A stretch of DNA of 64,000 bases from Iamia majanohamensis (GCF_028532485.1 NZ_CP116942.1:372001-436000); one strand, 5' to 3'; positions 8,367-18,156 are shown, counted from the first letter of the stretch. The notes: a model not told the origin generated them from the sequence alone. Program-made: numbers and translations.

Positions 8367-10778
8367 GTGAGGGGGGCCGCGGCGCCGCCGCGGTGGTCGG
8401 AGGGGACCACGCTCGCGGTCGGCGCGGTCGCCGCCCTGGCCGCCTTCGGGGCCGGTGTCGCGGGCTGCGCCCCCACCGGCCTCCACGGCACCGACGTCAC
8501 CCTCACCGCCCTGCTCGCCGCCGCCCTGGTGGGGCTGGGCGCCCGGGCCCGCCCCCTGCCCCTCGCCGTCGCCGCGGCCGTGGCCCTGGTGGCCGGCGGC
8601 GACCTCGCCCTGCGCGGCGTGGCCCTGGCCGCCCTGCTGGGTGCGGGCGCCCTGGCGTGGGCCGGTCGGGCCCGCCGGCCCGGCGCCGGTGACGCCGCGG
8701 ACGGGGCCGCCCGCTCCGCCCCCGCCTGGGCCCCGCTGGTCGGCGCCGTCGTCGCCGGCGCCGCGGTGCAGGTGCTGCTGCGCATCCCGCTGGAGGAGCC
8801 CGTCCGCCTCTCGGCGGTGGTGGCCGCGGCCGGCATGGCGCCGGTGGCGGTGAGCGGCTGGCGGGGGCTGACCTCGACGGGCCACCGGTGGGCCCGGCGG
8901 GGCCTGCTCGTCGGGCTGGTCGCCACCCTCGTGGTGGCGGCGGCCGGGGGTGTCGCCGTGCTGCTGTCGGCCTCCGCCCTCCGGGACGGCGTCGACCGCA
9001 CCGAGGCCGGCCTCGACGCCGTGCGCGAGGGGGAGACCGAGCAGGCCGGCGCCGACCTGCGCGCCGCCGGCGACCGGTTCGGCGCCGCCGAGGACGCCAG
9101 CGGGGCCTGGTGGGCCGAGCCCGCCCGCCACCTGCCGCTCGTCGCCCCCCAGCTGGCCGCCGTCGACGCCATGGCCGAGGGCGGGGCCGAGACCGCCGCC
9201 CTGGCCGCCGACGGTGCCGACCAGATCGACGACGAGGACCTCCAGCTGGTCGACGGGCGCATCGACCCCGAGGCGGTGGCCGCGCTGGCGCCGGTGCTCG
9301 AGGACGTGGCCGCCGGGACCGCGGCCCTGCGGGCCCGCCTCGACGGCGCCCTCCCGGCCGAGGTCTGGCAGGCCGCGCCGGTGGCCGACGGGGTGGACCG
9401 CTTCCGCACCCGCCTGGCCGAGGCCGAGGGCAGCGCCCGCACCGGCGCCCTGGCCGCCGAGCTCGGGCCCGAGCTGCTGGGGGCCGACGGCGAGGCCCGC
9501 TACCTCGTGGCCTTCGTGACGCCGGCCGAGGCCCGGGGCACCGGGTTCCTCGGCAGCTACGGCGTCCTCACGGTCGACGACGGCGAGGTCGACCTCACCA
9601 CCGTGGGCCGCAACAAGGACCTCGACGCGGCCGGCGACGACGACCGGGAGATCAGCGGCCCGCCCGACTACCTGGAGCGCTACTCCCGCTTCGAGCCCGA
9701 GTCGACGTGGGAGAACGTCACCTTCACGCCCGACGGGCCCACCGCGGCCCAGGTGATGGCCGAGCTCTACCCCCAGTCCGGCGGCGAGGAGGTCGACGGC
9801 GTGCTCCGCATCGACCCGGCCGGCATCGCCCGCCTCCTGCGGGTGACCGGGCCGGTCGAGGTCGAGGGCCTCCCGTACCCCCTCGACGCCACCAACGTCG
9901 AGCAGTTCCTGCTCGTGGAGCAGTACCGGCTGTACCCCGACCGCGACGAGCGGGTCGACGTGCTGGGCGACGTCGCCGCCGCGGTGTTCGACGCCCTGAC
10001 CGAGCAGGAGGTGGCGCCGGCCGCCCTGGCCCGGGCCCTGGGCCCGGCGGTGCGGGGCGGTGACGTCACCCTGTGGCTGCGCTCCGAGGAGGGCGAGCGC
10101 CTGGTGGAGCGCCTCGGCCTGTCGGGCGCGGTGCCGCCGGTCGTCGACGACGGGTTCGGCGTGGTGACCCAGAACGCGGCGGGCAACAAGGTCGACACCT
10201 ACCTCCAGCGCACCATCCGCTACGAGGCCGAGGTCGACGCGGCCAGCGGGCGGGTGCGGGCCACGGCCGAGATCGGGCTGGTGAACACCGCGCCCACCTC
10301 GGGCGAGCCGCCCTACATCATCGGCAACCTGGTCGACGCCCCGGCGGGGACCAACCGGATGTACCTGTCGGCCTACTCCCCCCTGGAGCTGGTGTCGGCC
10401 GAGGTCGACGGCGAGCCCGTCACCCTGGAGGAGGGGGTCGAGCTGGGCCGCAACGTGTGGTCGGCGTTCCTCGACGTGCCCGCAGGGGGGACGGCGAACG
10501 TCACCCTCGAGCTGGAGGGCGAGGCCGACCTCTCCGACGGGCGCTACCGCTTCGACTGGCTGCCCCAGGTCATGGCCCGGCCCGACCGGGTGAGCGTCGC
10601 CGTCACCGCCACCGGCGGCCGGCTGGAGGACCCCGAGACCGACGCGCGGGGCCCCGACGGCGCCGCCCTGGAGGCCACGACGGGCGAGGACGGCGCGGCC
10701 CGGGTCGAGGTCCCGGCCGTGCGCGGCCCCTTCTGGCTGGAGGCCGAGGTGCGCCGGGAGGCGTCCGGGTCGGGCTGA
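8367..10778 (+). CDS. DUF4012 domain membrane protein
   Basis: An 803-residue protein. The first 200 residues hold several hydrophobic segments (about 15-35, 44-60, 65-100, 120-165 and a last one at 182-205). A large extracytoplasmic part follows: a helical stretch (about 210-360), then the DUF4012 core with EARGTGFLGSYGVLTV (family form: R-G-T/S-G-F-x-G-S-Y-G), EEVDGVLRIDPAGIA and, nearer the end, VDTYLQRTIRYEAEV. The C-terminal 170 residues look like beta-sandwich. DUF4012 proteins often occur near polysaccharide genes of Gram-positives, but their biochemical role is not known. GTG start 7 bases after metF, so probably co-transcribed. Confidence 0.85.
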   Translation: MRGAAAPPRWSEGTTLAVGAVAALAAFGAGVAGCAPTGLHGTDVTLTALLAAALVGLGARARPLPLAVAAAVALVAGGDLALRGVALAALLGAGALAWAGRARRPGAGDAADGAARSAPAWAPLVGAVVAGAAVQVLLRIPLEEPVRLSAVVAAAGMAPVAVSGWRGLTSTGHRWARRGLLVGLVATLVVAAAGGVAVLLSASALRDGVDRTEAGLDAVREGETEQAGADLRAAGDRFGAAEDASGAWWAEPARHLPLVAPQLAAVDAMAEGGAETAALAADGADQIDDEDLQLVDGRIDPEAVAALAPVLEDVAAGTAALRARLDGALPAEVWQAAPVADGVDRFRTRLAEAEGSARTGALAAELGPELLGADGEARYLVAFVTPAEARGTGFLGSYGVLTVDDGEVDLTTVGRNKDLDAAGDDDREISGPPDYLERYSRFEPESTWENVTFTPDGPTAAQVMAELYPQSGGEEVDGVLRIDPAGIARLLRVTGPVEVEGLPYPLDATNVEQFLLVEQYRLYPDRDERVDVLGDVAAAVFDALTEQEVAPAALARALGPAVRGGDVTLWLRSEEGERLVERLGLSGAVPPVVDDGFGVVTQNAAGNKVDTYLQRTIRYEAEVDAASGRVRATAEIGLVNTAPTSGEPPYIIGNLVDAPAGTNRMYLSAYSPLELVSAEVDGEPVTLEEGVELGRNVWSAFLDVPAGGTANVTLELEGEADLSDGRYRFDWLPQVMARPDRVSVAVTATGGRLEDPETDARGPDGAALEATTGEDGAARVEVPAVRGPFWLEAEVRREASGSG

Positions 10779-10831
10779 GCGATCGCCAGCACTCTGCGGA
10801 GTGAGGCCTGGATCACCATCACGCTCCGTGG

Positions 10832-10837
10832 TAGGTT
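10832..10837 (+). promoter_or_regulatory. Predicted -10 box (TAGGTT) upstream of the LAxTG protein at 10890
   Basis: TAGGTT matches TANNNT. A weak -35 candidate (TGGATC, 10809-10814) lies 17 bases upstream. The transcript would have an untranslated leader of about 45-50 bases with a GAGG ribosome binding site 7 bases before the ATG. Confidence 0.4.
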
Positions 10838-10889
10838 GGCCGTCGTCCCCGGGTGCCGACCGCCCCCCGCACCAGGTCGAGGTCTCCTC

Positions 10890-11168
10890 ATGCTCCGCAA
10901 GATCGTCTTCGTGCTCGTCGCCCTGGCCCTCCCGCTGGTGGCCGCCTCGGCCGCCTCGGCCCAGCAGTACCCGCCCACCGGCGACGGCCCCACCCCGGCC
11001 GCGGCGGGCGGCTCGGGCAGCAGCGGCGGCGGCGTCGAGGCCGGCCCGGCCCCGCTGGCCCGCACCGGCACCGACCTGGCCCTGCCGGCCACCGTCGCCG
11101 TGGTCCTCCTGGCGGGTGGCGCGGTCGCCCTGGTGGCCAGCCGCCGCCGCAGCACCAGCCCCGCCTGA
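10890..11168 (+). CDS. Small secreted protein with LAxTG cell-wall sorting signal
   Basis: A 92-residue precursor. The N terminus is a clear signal peptide (MLRKIVFVLVALALPLVAAS, cleavage expected after ASA near residue 25). A short Pro/Gly/Ser-rich linker follows, then the C-terminal signal LARTG, a hydrophobic stretch (LPATVAVVLLAGGAVALVA) and the positive tail SRRRS. LAxTG is the motif used by class E sortases of high-GC actinobacteria, so the mature peptide of some 35 residues would be linked to the cell wall. The ATG at 10890 has GAGG 7 bases upstream. No sortase gene is in this window. It shares its C-terminal arrangement with the protein at 31225-31782. Confidence 0.75.
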   Translation: MLRKIVFVLVALALPLVAASAASAQQYPPTGDGPTPAAAGGSGSSGGGVEAGPAPLARTGTDLALPATVAVVLLAGGAVALVASRRRSTSPA

Positions 11169-11171
11169 CCT

Positions 11172-11189
11172 CGGGCCGGTCCCGGCCCG
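11172..11189 (+). terminator. Weak hairpin after the LAxTG gene
   Basis: CGGGCC and GGCCCG pair around a 6-base loop, 3 bases after the stop codon. There is no T run. It could end the LAxTG transcript before icd, but the stem is short. Confidence 0.25.
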
Positions 11190-11219
11190 CACCCGTCGAG
11201 CAGGCAGGTGCGAGACAAG

Positions 11220-11225
11220 TACGCT
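11220..11225 (+). promoter_or_regulatory. Predicted -10 box (TACGCT) of leaderless icd
   Basis: TACGCT ends 6 bases before the ATG at 11232. It supports that ATG as the true start rather than the in-frame GTG at 11208. Confidence 0.5.
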
Positions 11226-11231
11226 CGCCGG

Positions 11232-12449
11232 ATGGCCAAGATCAAGGTGCAGAACCCCGTCGTCGAGCTCGACGGCGACGAGATGACCCGGATCATCTGG
11301 AAGTTCATCAAGGACCAGCTCATCCTCCCGTACCTCGACGTCGAGCTGGAGTACTACGACCTCGGCATCGAGCACCGCGACGCCACCGACGACCAGGTCA
11401 CCGTGGACGCCGCCGAGGCCATCAAGCGCCACGGCGCCGGGGTCAAGTGCGCCACCATCACCCCCGACGAGGCCCGGGTCGAGGAGTTCGGCCTCAAGAA
11501 GATGTGGCGGTCGCCCAACGGCACGATCCGCAACATCATCGGCGGCGTGGTGTTCCGCGAGCCGATCATCTGCAGCAACGTCCCCCGCCTGGTGCCGGGT
11601 TGGACCAAGCCCATCGTGATCGGGCGCCACGCCCACGCCGACCAGTACCTGGCCACCGACTTCAAGGTCCCCGGCCCCGGCACCGTCACCATCTCCTACA
11701 CCCCCGACGACGGCGGTGAGCCCATGGAGATGGAGGTGGCCACCTTCCCCGAGGGCGGGGGCGTGGCCATGGGCATGTTCAACCACCGCCGCTCCATCGA
11801 GGACTTCGCCCGGGCGTCGCTCACCTACGGCCTCGACCGGGGCTGGCCGGTGTACCTCTCCACCAAGAACACGATCCTCAAGGCCTACGACGGCATGTTC
11901 AAGGACGTGTTCCAGGAGATCTACGAGGCCGAGTTCCAGGCCGACTTCGAGGCCGCCGGCATTACCTACGAGCACCGCCTCATCGACGACATGGTCGCCG
12001 CCGCCCTCAAGTGGGAGGGCGGCTACGTCTGGGCCTGCAAGAACTACGACGGCGACGTGCAGTCCGACACCGTCGCCCAGGGCTTCGGCTCCCTCGGGCT
12101 CATGACCTCGGTGCTGCTCACCCCGGACGGCAAGACCATGGAGGCCGAGGCCGCCCACGGCACGGTGACCCGCCACTTCCGCCAGCACCAGAAGGGCGAG
12201 AAGACCTCCACCAACCCCATCGCCTCGATCTTCGCCTGGACCCGGGGCATCGCCCACCGGGGCCGCATCGACGAGACCCCCGAGGTCACGGCCTTCGCCG
12301 AGACCCTGGAGAAGGTGTGCGTCGACACGGTCGAGAGCGGCCGGATGACCAAGGACCTGGCCCTGCTCGTCGGCGGCGACGCCGAGTGGCTCACCACCGA
12401 GGAGTTCCTGGCCGCCCTCGACGAGGGCCTCCAGCAGCAGATGGCCTGA
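11232..12449 (+). CDS. icd: NADP-dependent isocitrate dehydrogenase (eukaryote-like dimeric type)
   Basis: A 405-residue TCA-cycle enzyme making 2-oxoglutarate, CO2 and NADPH. It begins [19 protein letters not shown], the hallmark start of the type II (mitochondrial-like) family. Further marks are [15 protein letters not shown], the substrate loop RSPNGTIRN, the metal-binding region around [16 protein letters not shown], and [20 protein letters not shown] in the NADP site. The start is set by the conserved N terminus and the -10 box 6 bases upstream. It converges with the lectin-like gene, 9 bp apart. Together with mdh (18202) and sdhCAB (46310-49903) it gives three TCA steps in the window. 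Confidence 0.96.
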   Translation: MAKIKVQNPVVELDGDEMTRIIWKFIKDQLILPYLDVELEYYDLGIEHRDATDDQVTVDAAEAIKRHGAGVKCATITPDEARVEEFGLKKMWRSPNGTIRNIIGGVVFREPIICSNVPRLVPGWTKPIVIGRHAHADQYLATDFKVPGPGTVTISYTPDDGGEPMEMEVATFPEGGGVAMGMFNHRRSIEDFARASLTYGLDRGWPVYLSTKNTILKAYDGMFKDVFQEIYEAEFQADFEAAGITYEHRLIDDMVAAALKWEGGYVWACKNYDGDVQSDTVAQGFGSLGLMTSVLLTPDGKTMEAEAAHGTVTRHFRQHQKGEKTSTNPIASIFAWTRGIAHRGRIDETPEVTAFAETLEKVCVDTVESGRMTKDLALLVGGDAEWLTTEEFLAALDEGLQQQMA

Positions 12450-12458
12450 CCCCCCGGG

Positions 12459-13331
12459 TCAGACCCTGACCAGGAGCTCGTCGAAGCTGGCCTCCGTCGC
12501 GCCCGGGCCGGTGCCCAGGCCGATGGCGGTGCCGGCCGGGTCGGGGTCCTCGTAGGTCGCCCGCACCTCGCCGCCGACCAGCAGCTCGATGGTGCTCCCC
12601 TCGGCGTTCACCCCGATCACCGCGCCGCCGGTGGTGGAGGTGAGGCCGGTGTCGACCGTGGCCGTCGTCTCCCCGTCCTCCACCCGGGTCAGGGCGAAGG
12701 TGGCGTACTCGGGCAGCGAGGACAGCAGCCAGTAGGTGTCGGGGCCCTGGACGCGGAAGGCGAGCCCGGAGCCGGGCTGCCCGTCGGCCAGGGTCACCTG
12801 GGCGCGCACGTCGCTGGAGCCCACGTCGACGGTCGCCAGGTCGAGGCCCTCGGGACCGCCGCCCGACACCCGGGCCACGCCCTCGTCGAGCACCCAGTCG
12901 CCCCGGACGACCTCCCAGGCCGCGCCCCCCGGGCCCACCCCCAGCTCGGGCCCGGGCCGCTCGAAGTCCTCGCGGGCCACGGCGTCGCCCTGCAGCTCGG
13001 GGTCCGATCCCGGCCCCTCGGGGGCACCGGGTCCCGGGGGGAGGTCGCCGCCCGGGGGCAGGTCGCCGTCCGGGGCCGAGGTGGGCGAGGTGGCCACCCC
13101 CGGCTCCGCCGTGGTGGCCGCGCCCCCGCCGTCGAGGCGGGGGGCGGCCTCGTCGTCGTCGCCGGCGCGGGCCGCCGCCAGGCCGATCAGCACCGACACC
13201 AGCAGCACCACCACCGCGACCCCGCTGGCGACGGCGAGGCTCGCGGGGTTGGGCGGCCCGGCCCGCCGGGGCTGGTCGGGCGGCCCCGCGCCCCCGGTTG
13301 CGTCGGGTCCGGGGTCCGGCGTCGCGGTCAC
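12459..13331 (-). CDS. Membrane-anchored protein with exported lectin-like beta-sandwich domain
   Basis: A 290-residue protein with a Pro-rich cytoplasmic start (about 1-27), one membrane helix (about 28-52), a low-complexity Asp/Gly/Pro linker to about residue 110, and a C-terminal all-beta domain of about 180 residues. The domain pattern (AWEVVRGDWVLDEGVARVSGG, then GSGLAFRVQGPDTYWLLSS, closing with a strand near SFDELLVRV) is that of concanavalin-like/LamG-type sandwiches; no catalytic residues are recognisable. The GTG start at 13331 overlaps the acyltransferase stop by 4 bases (GTGA), so the two are coupled and probably act on the same surface material. A related protein is at 33726-34718. 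Confidence 0.75.
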   Translation of the reverse strand: MTATPDPGPDATGGAGPPDQPRRAGPPNPASLAVASGVAVVVLLVSVLIGLAAARAGDDDEAAPRLDGGGAATTAEPGVATSPTSAPDGDLPPGGDLPPGPGAPEGPGSDPELQGDAVAREDFERPGPELGVGPGGAAWEVVRGDWVLDEGVARVSGGGPEGLDLATVDVGSSDVRAQVTLADGQPGSGLAFRVQGPDTYWLLSSLPEYATFALTRVEDGETTATVDTGLTSTTGGAVIGVNAEGSTIELLVGGEVRATYEDPDPAGTAIGLGTGPGATEASFDELLVRV

Positions 13332-15355
13332 CGCGGGCCCTCCGTGGCGACCTCGGTGAGCGCGGGGCCGAGCCAGGACGAGGCGTCGATGGCGCCGTCC
13401 CAGCTGAGGTGCACCCCGTCGGGCCGGAGGGAGGGGAGGTCGGGGCGGGCGTCGAGGTAGGCCCCGAAGTCGACGACCTCGACACGGGGGTCGATCTCGG
13501 CCGCCTCGCGCACCAGCTCGTTGAAGCGCGCGATGCGGGCCGGGTCGGCCTCGTCGCGCGGCTCGGTGGGGGAGCGGCCGTCGCGCGCCCCCGGGTCCAG
13601 CCGGGGACTGGTGAGGAGGGCCACGTGGGGGCTCACCTCCAGGAGGGCGGCGGCGGTCTCCTCCAGGCGGTCCTGCACGGCGGCGTCGAGCACCGGGTCG
13701 CCGAGGGTCCGGAACGGGCCGTCGTCCTCGAGCCTGATCTCGCTCACCTCCCAGGGTCCGAACTGGACGACGGCGACGTCGGGCTGGCTGGCCTGGGCCG
13801 CCCGCTGGACCTTGCCCACCAGCCCGTCGCAGGTCGACGGCGTCCGGATGGTGCCGCCGCCGTTGTCGAGGGTGACCGGGCTGAGCACCGAGCACCCCAG
13901 CTTGGTCCACCCCTCGGTGGCCGCCAGCGTCGCCCCGGGCTGGCCGTCCCAGGTCGCCAGCCCCAGTGCGGTCGACAGGGCGCTGGAGTCGCCGAACATG
14001 GCGACGGTCGGGCGCGAGCCGTCCGCCGGGCCCTCCTCGATCTCCTCGGCCAGCAGCGCGCCGCGGTCGGCGAGGGCGACCTCGCGGGCGTTGGCCGGGT
14101 CCTCGGGGACGACGGCCACGGCGCCGAGGGAGATGACCACCAGCAGCACCGGGACGGCGACGAGGGCGGGGCGGGGCAGCCGGGGCGCCACCCGGACGGG
14201 CTGCTCCACCAGCAGGTAGGAGAGCGAGGCCAGGGAGAGGGAGGCCAGCGTCCCCACCAGCAGCCGGGCCCCGCCGCCCATGGCGGTCTCGGACCGCAGC
14301 CACACGAAGATCGGCCAGTGGACGAGGTAGGCCCCGTAGGAGGTGACGCCGATCCACACCAGCGGCGTCCACGACAGGGCCCGGGGGAGCAGGCCGTGGG
14401 GCTGGATGGCGGCGAGCACGACCACGCAGGTGATCACCGCGTAGAGCACCAGCCCGCCGCGGTACCAGATCAGGTCGTCGGCCTCGGCGGTGCTGATGAG
14501 CAGGCCCATCACGACGAGCAGGGCCGGGCCCAGCCAGCGCAGCGGGCCGACCACCACCCGGGCGACCCGGGCCCGCTGGGTGGTCCAGACCCACGCCACG
14601 AGGGCGCCGACCAGGAGCTCGGAGGCCCGGACGTCGGTGCCGAAGTACATGCGGTCGACCGAGGCGTGGCGGGAGAGCAGCACGCTCTGGAGCTGGGAGG
14701 CGACCAGGAGGCCGCCGAGGACGGCCACCACCGCCCACCGCCAGCGGCGCAGGAGGGCCAGGGCACCCACCATGACCAGGGGGAACACCAGGTAGAACTG
14801 CTCCTCGATGGCCAGCGACCAGAAGTGCAGCAGGGGGGACTCGGACTCGAAGCGGGCCCCGTACTCGTCGCCCACGAGGATGAAGCGCCAGTTGGCCACG
14901 TAGGCCAGGGCCGACGCCGCGTCGGCCCGGATGCGGCCGACCTGGACGGCGTCGCCGATGGCGATGGTGGCCACCACGATCCCGGCGATCGCCACCATGG
15001 AGGCGGGCAGGAGGCGCCGGGCCCGCCGGACCCAGAAGGCGCGCAGGTCGACCCGCCCCCGGCGCGCCCGCTCCCCCAGGAGCAGGCTGGTGATGAGGAA
15101 GCCCGAGAGGGTGAAGAAGGTGGACACGGCCAGGAACCCGCCCGACGCCATCCCCACGTCGGCGTGGACGACGAAGATGGCGAGCAGGGCCAGGGCGCGC
15201 AGGCCGTCGAGGCCCGGCCGGTAGCCGAAGTGCTCGGTCCACCCGGCGGTGGCCGCGCCGTCGTCGGCCGCACCCCCGCGACCCGGCGCGTCCGGGTGCG
15301 GCGCGCTGTCGCCCGGTGCGGCGCGGCGGCGCACCTGCCTCGTCCTCTCCACCAT
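13328..15355 (-). CDS. Acyltransferase 3 / SGNH hydrolase fusion (OafA/OatA-like)
   Basis: A 675-residue protein predicted to O-acylate cell-surface glycans. The N-terminal AT3 domain (about 40-410) starts with [20 protein letters not shown] (conserved His at its end), continues with [20 protein letters not shown] and [12 protein letters not shown], and spans roughly ten membrane helices. The C-terminal extracytoplasmic SGNH domain (about 450-675) has the GDS block MFGDSSALS and the D-x-x-H catalytic pair in [14 protein letters not shown] at 15355 is 9 bases after a TAGGGT -10 box. It is coupled to the lectin-like gene downstream. The acceptor could be peptidoglycan or a surface polysaccharide. 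Confidence 0.92.
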   Translation of the reverse strand: MVERTRQVRRRAAPGDSAPHPDAPGRGGAADDGAATAGWTEHFGYRPGLDGLRALALLAIFVVHADVGMASGGFLAVSTFFTLSGFLITSLLLGERARRGRVDLRAFWVRRARRLLPASMVAIAGIVVATIAIGDAVQVGRIRADAASALAYVANWRFILVGDEYGARFESESPLLHFWSLAIEEQFYLVFPLVMVGALALLRRWRWAVVAVLGGLLVASQLQSVLLSRHASVDRMYFGTDVRASELLVGALVAWVWTTQRARVARVVVGPLRWLGPALLVVMGLLISTAEADDLIWYRGGLVLYAVITCVVVLAAIQPHGLLPRALSWTPLVWIGVTSYGAYLVHWPIFVWLRSETAMGGGARLLVGTLASLSLASLSYLLVEQPVRVAPRLPRPALVAVPVLLVVISLGAVAVVPEDPANAREVALADRGALLAEEIEEGPADGSRPTVAMFGDSSALSTALGLATWDGQPGATLAATEGWTKLGCSVLSPVTLDNGGGTIRTPSTCDGLVGKVQRAAQASQPDVAVVQFGPWEVSEIRLEDDGPFRTLGDPVLDAAVQDRLEETAAALLEVSPHVALLTSPRLDPGARDGRSPTEPRDEADPARIARFNELVREAAEIDPRVEVVDFGAYLDARPDLPSLRPDGVHLSWDGAIDASSWLGPALTEVATEGPR

Positions 15356-15364
15356 GTGCCGCCC

Positions 15365-15370
15365 ACCCTA
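15365..15370 (-). promoter_or_regulatory. Predicted -10 box (TAGGGT) of leaderless acyltransferase gene
   Basis: Read on the minus strand, TAGGGT ends 9 bases before the ATG at 15355 and matches TANNNT. It would drive the acyltransferase/lectin-like pair. Confidence 0.5.
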
Positions 15371-15425
15371 CGCAGGAGGCCACGGGCCCCCGGGTGCGGG
15401 GCCGGGGCCGGGCCGGGCCCGGCGG

Positions 15426-15887
15426 TCAGCCCTCGGCCGCGGCCTTGAGGCGGCGGAGGGTCTCGGCCATGCCGTCGCGGAGGAGCTCGTCGCGCCCCGG
15501 CATCACCACGTCGAACGCCTTGGCCACGAGGGGCCGCGTCCCCTCCTCGCGCGTCTCGACCACGTGCGTGCCGCCGTCGCGCGCCTCGAAGCGGTAGGTC
15601 CAGGTGGCGCCGGACTGCTTGGTCTGGAACGAGAAGACCTCGCCGCGCCGGGTCTCCAGCACGGTGCTCGTGGTCGACCACCGCACGGGGACGGGGCCCA
15701 CCCTCTGGCGGTTCCACCCCTTGAAGCGGGCTCCCTCGCGGGGTCCGGTGCCGCCGTCGAGCCATCGGCAGCGGTAGCACTCGGGGCTCCAGCGGCCCAT
15801 CTGGGTCACATCGCTGACCAGGTCCCACACCGCGTCGGGAGGGGCGTCGACGTCGATCTCGGCCCGGTCGTCGCTGGGGGTGCCCAT
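15426..15887 (-). CDS. SRPBCC family protein (polyketide cyclase/dehydrase-like)
   Basis: A 153-residue single-domain protein of the START/Bet v1-like fold. Typical sequence order is visible: the opening strand with [20 protein letters not shown], then [13 protein letters not shown], a central strand set with [17 protein letters not shown], and a long C-terminal helix ending [10 protein letters not shown]. Such proteins bind small hydrophobic ligands; no catalytic role can be assigned. It lies divergent from the aldehyde dehydrogenase gene with 84 bp between, sharing that promoter region. Start ATG at 15887 is chosen as the first Met before the conserved strand. Confidence 0.85.
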   Translation of the reverse strand: MGTPSDDRAEIDVDAPPDAVWDLVSDVTQMGRWSPECYRCRWLDGGTGPREGARFKGWNRQRVGPVPVRWSTTSTVLETRRGEVFSFQTKQSGATWTYRFEARDGGTHVVETREEGTRPLVAKAFDVVMPGRDELLRDGMAETLRRLKAAAEG

Positions 15888-15958
15888 GGGCCGAGTGTGC
15901 CAGACGCCACCGGCGGGACCCGTCGCCGGCGCCCGGAGCGGGTGCCGTCGGGCACCCG

Positions 15959-15964
15959 TACCCT
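15959..15964 (+). promoter_or_regulatory. Predicted -10 box (TACCCT) of leaderless aldehyde dehydrogenase gene
   Basis: TACCCT ends 7 bases before the ATG at 15972 and matches TANNNT; no ribosome binding site is seen. Confidence 0.5.
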
Positions 15965-15971
15965 GGGGCCC

Positions 15972-17402
15972 ATGCGCACCCAGGACTCCCTCTACATCGA
16001 CGGCCGGTGGGTCCCCTCCACCGGCACCGGCACCATCGACGTCGTCAACGCGTCGACCGAGGAGGTCATGGGCACCATACCCGAGGGGACGGCCGAGGAC
16101 GTCGACCGGGCCGTCGCCGCGGCCCGGGCCGCCTTCGACGCCTGGTCCACCACCGAGCCCTCGGAGCGGGCCAAGGTGCTCCGGGCCCTCTCCGACGGCC
16201 TGGCCGAGCGGGGCGCGGAGATTGCCGAGGTCATCACCGGCGAGGTCGGCATGCCCCTCAAGATGTCGCAGCGGATCCAGGCCGGGCTGCCCACGGTCGT
16301 CTCGGGCACCTACGTCGACCTCATCGACCAGGTCGAGTGGGAGGTCGAGGTGGGCAACAGCCTGGTGGTGAAGGAGCCCATCGGCGTGGTGGGCGCCATC
16401 ACCCCGTGGAACTACCCGCTGCACCAGATCGTGGCCAAGGTCGCCCCCGCCCTCGCCGCCGGCTGCACCGTGGTCCTGAAGCCCAGCGAGGTCGCCCCCC
16501 TGAACGCCTTCGTCCTGGCCGAGATCATCGACGGCATCGGTCTCCCCGCCGGCGTGTTCAACCTCGTCACCGGCGTCGGCCCGGTGGTGGGGGAGGCCAT
16601 CGCCGCCCACCCCGACGTCGACATGGTCAGCTTCACGGGCTCCACCCGGGCCGGCACCCGGGTGGCCGAGGTGGCCTCGAGCACCGTGAAGCGGGTGGCC
16701 CTCGAGCTGGGCGGCAAGTCGGCCAACGTCATCCTCGACGACCTCGAGGGCGACGAGCTCGACACCGCGGTCCGCAAGGGCGTGGGGTCGTGCTACCTGA
16801 ACTCGGGCCAGACCTGCACCGCCTTCACCCGCATGCTCGTGCCCCGGAGCAAGCACGACGAGATCGTCGACATCATCCGCGACGAGGTCGAGTCGACCTG
16901 GACCCTGGGCGACCCGGCCACCGGCGACGGCCGCCTCGGGCCCCTCATCTCCGACACGCAGCGCGAGCGGGTGCGCGGCTACATCCGCCAGGGCATCGAC
17001 GAGGGCGCCACCCTCGTCACCGGCGGCGACGACGCCCCCGACGACCTCCCGACCGGGTACTACGTCAAGCCCACCGTCTTCGCCGGCGTCGACAACGCCA
17101 TGACCATCGCCCAGGAGGAGATCTTCGGACCGGTGCTGTCGGTGATCCCCTACGACGACACCGACGACGCCGTGCGCATCGCCAACGACACCACCTACGG
17201 CCTGGCCGGGGGCGTGTGGGGCGGCGATGCCGAGCGGGCCCGGGCCGTGGCCCGTCGCCTCCGCACCGGCCAGGTCGAGGTCAACGGTGGCGGCTTCAAC
17301 CCCCTCGCCCCCTTCGGCGGCTACAAGATGTCCGGCAACGGCCGCGAGCTCGGCATGTACGGCCTGGAGGAGTTCCTCCAGACCAAGGCCCTCCAGCTCT
17401 AG
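15972..17402 (+). CDS. Aldehyde dehydrogenase family protein
   Basis: A 476-residue NAD(P)-dependent aldehyde dehydrogenase. All catalytic landmarks are present: N147 in TPWNYPL, the general base E245 in LELGGKS, the nucleophile C282 in NSGQTCTAF, and the late cofactor motif [10 protein letters not shown]. The cofactor loop FTGSTRAG (221-228) is intact. The family oxidises aldehydes to acids; which aldehyde cannot be told. Betaine-aldehyde and general medium-chain types are both possible. It is a single-gene unit: divergent from the SRPBCC gene and convergent with the DUF4031 gene. Confidence 0.93.
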   Translation: MRTQDSLYIDGRWVPSTGTGTIDVVNASTEEVMGTIPEGTAEDVDRAVAAARAAFDAWSTTEPSERAKVLRALSDGLAERGAEIAEVITGEVGMPLKMSQRIQAGLPTVVSGTYVDLIDQVEWEVEVGNSLVVKEPIGVVGAITPWNYPLHQIVAKVAPALAAGCTVVLKPSEVAPLNAFVLAEIIDGIGLPAGVFNLVTGVGPVVGEAIAAHPDVDMVSFTGSTRAGTRVAEVASSTVKRVALELGGKSANVILDDLEGDELDTAVRKGVGSCYLNSGQTCTAFTRMLVPRSKHDEIVDIIRDEVESTWTLGDPATGDGRLGPLISDTQRERVRGYIRQGIDEGATLVTGGDDAPDDLPTGYYVKPTVFAGVDNAMTIAQEEIFGPVLSVIPYDDTDDAVRIANDTTYGLAGGVWGGDAERARAVARRLRTGQVEVNGGGFNPLAPFGGYKMSGNGRELGMYGLEEFLQTKALQL

Positions 17403-17426
17403 CCCTCGTCCTCGGGGCGGGCGCCG

Positions 17427-17705
17427 CTAGTCCGTGGTGGTGCTGCGGGTCCGGCGGCGGGGGGAGCGGAGGCCGGACTCGCGCAGGCGGCGCACCAGCA
17501 CGCGGGGGTCGACCGGGGTCGCGCCCGCGGCCACCGCCCGGTCCCACCACACGTCGGGCAGGTCGTAGTGGTCGCGGTGGAACGCCCGGGGCGGCAGGCC
17601 CAGCCGGGCCGCGAAGGCGTGCAGCTCCTCGAGCGACTCGTCGCTCACCAGGTGGGCGAAGCGCCGCCCGTGGGCGGGCCAGAGCGGCGCATCGACCAGG
17701 ACCAC
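17427..17705 (-). CDS. DUF4031 domain protein
   Basis: A 92-residue protein that is essentially one DUF4031 domain: the opening VLVDAPLWPAHGRRFAHLVS, then SLEELHAFAARLGLPPRAF, the HRDHYDLP block and a closing helix LVRRLRESGLR. The conserved His/Asp residues suggest a small enzyme or metal-binding fold, but no activity is established. GTG at 17705 lies 7 bases after a TAGCGT -10 box. It is 30 bp upstream, on the same strand, of the stop end of the cyclotransferase gene, yet has its own predicted promoter. Confidence 0.85.
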   Translation of the reverse strand: MVLVDAPLWPAHGRRFAHLVSDESLEELHAFAARLGLPPRAFHRDHYDLPDVWWDRAVAAGATPVDPRVLVRRLRESGLRSPRRRTRSTTTD

Positions 17706-17712
17706 CCGCCCG

Positions 17713-17718
17713 ACGCTA
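17713..17718 (-). promoter_or_regulatory. Predicted -10 box (TAGCGT) of leaderless DUF4031 gene
   Basis: On the minus strand TAGCGT ends 7 bases before the GTG at 17705. It lies in the 30-bp gap after the cyclotransferase stop. Confidence 0.5.
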
Positions 17719-17735
17719 CCGGCGCCACCCCGGCC

Positions 17736-18104
17736 TCAGGCCTCGTCGGTGCCGTCCCACGCGTCGATGGCCACCATGTCCCCCGTCGCCGACGCCCACT
17801 CGTAGGCCACCACCGGCTCGCCGCCGAGGAGGGCCACCTCGACCCGCCGGAACAGGCCGGCGTCGACGCCCTCCACCTCGTCGAGGTGGGCGAGGACCAC
17901 GTCGGCCACGTCGGGGTCGAGGTCGACCGCCCACCCCCGGACCAGGTCGTCGCCCGGGGCGAACACCGCCGCGGGCCACCCCCGCCCGCTGTCGTAGGTG
18001 CGCCCCTCCACCGCCGCCGGCCGCCAGCCCACGGCGTGGGGCTCGAGCACGGCCCACCGCAGGTGCCCGGGCATGAGCGTCCCGTAGACGAACAGCGGCG
18101 GCAT
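17736..18104 (-). CDS. Gamma-glutamylcyclotransferase family protein
   Basis: A 122-residue protein of the GGCT/AIG2-like fold. The substrate loop is FVYGTLMPGHL (Y7-G8-T9-L10), and the expected catalytic Glu is E78 in LAHLDEVEGVDAGLF. The family cleaves gamma-glutamyl amines to 5-oxoproline or acts on related amides; bacterial members are mostly uncharacterised. The start at 18104 is set by the family rule that the YGTL motif lies within the first ten residues; a longer reading to 18233 would overlap the mdh start. It is divergent from mdh. Confidence 0.88.
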   Translation of the reverse strand: MPPLFVYGTLMPGHLRWAVLEPHAVGWRPAAVEGRTYDSGRGWPAAVFAPGDDLVRGWAVDLDPDVADVVLAHLDEVEGVDAGLFRRVEVALLGGEPVVAYEWASATGDMVAIDAWDGTDEA

Positions 18105-18156
18105 CGGCGCCAGCGTGGCACGCGGGCCGGATGACGAGGGGGCCGGGGGGCCTCGG

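Noticed and set aside
8094-12257. A minus-strand open frame of more than 1300 codons across metF, the DUF4012 gene and icd
   Set aside because: It is a by-product of GC-rich third positions of the plus-strand genes: composition is Gly/Val/Asp/His repeats and no domain is visible, while the plus strand carries recognised proteins.
12459-15383. One 974-codon minus-strand protein covering both the acyltransferase and the lectin-like gene
   Set aside because: That frame reads the acyltransferase region out of phase; the true acyltransferase frame is different and overlaps the lectin-like gene by GTGA.
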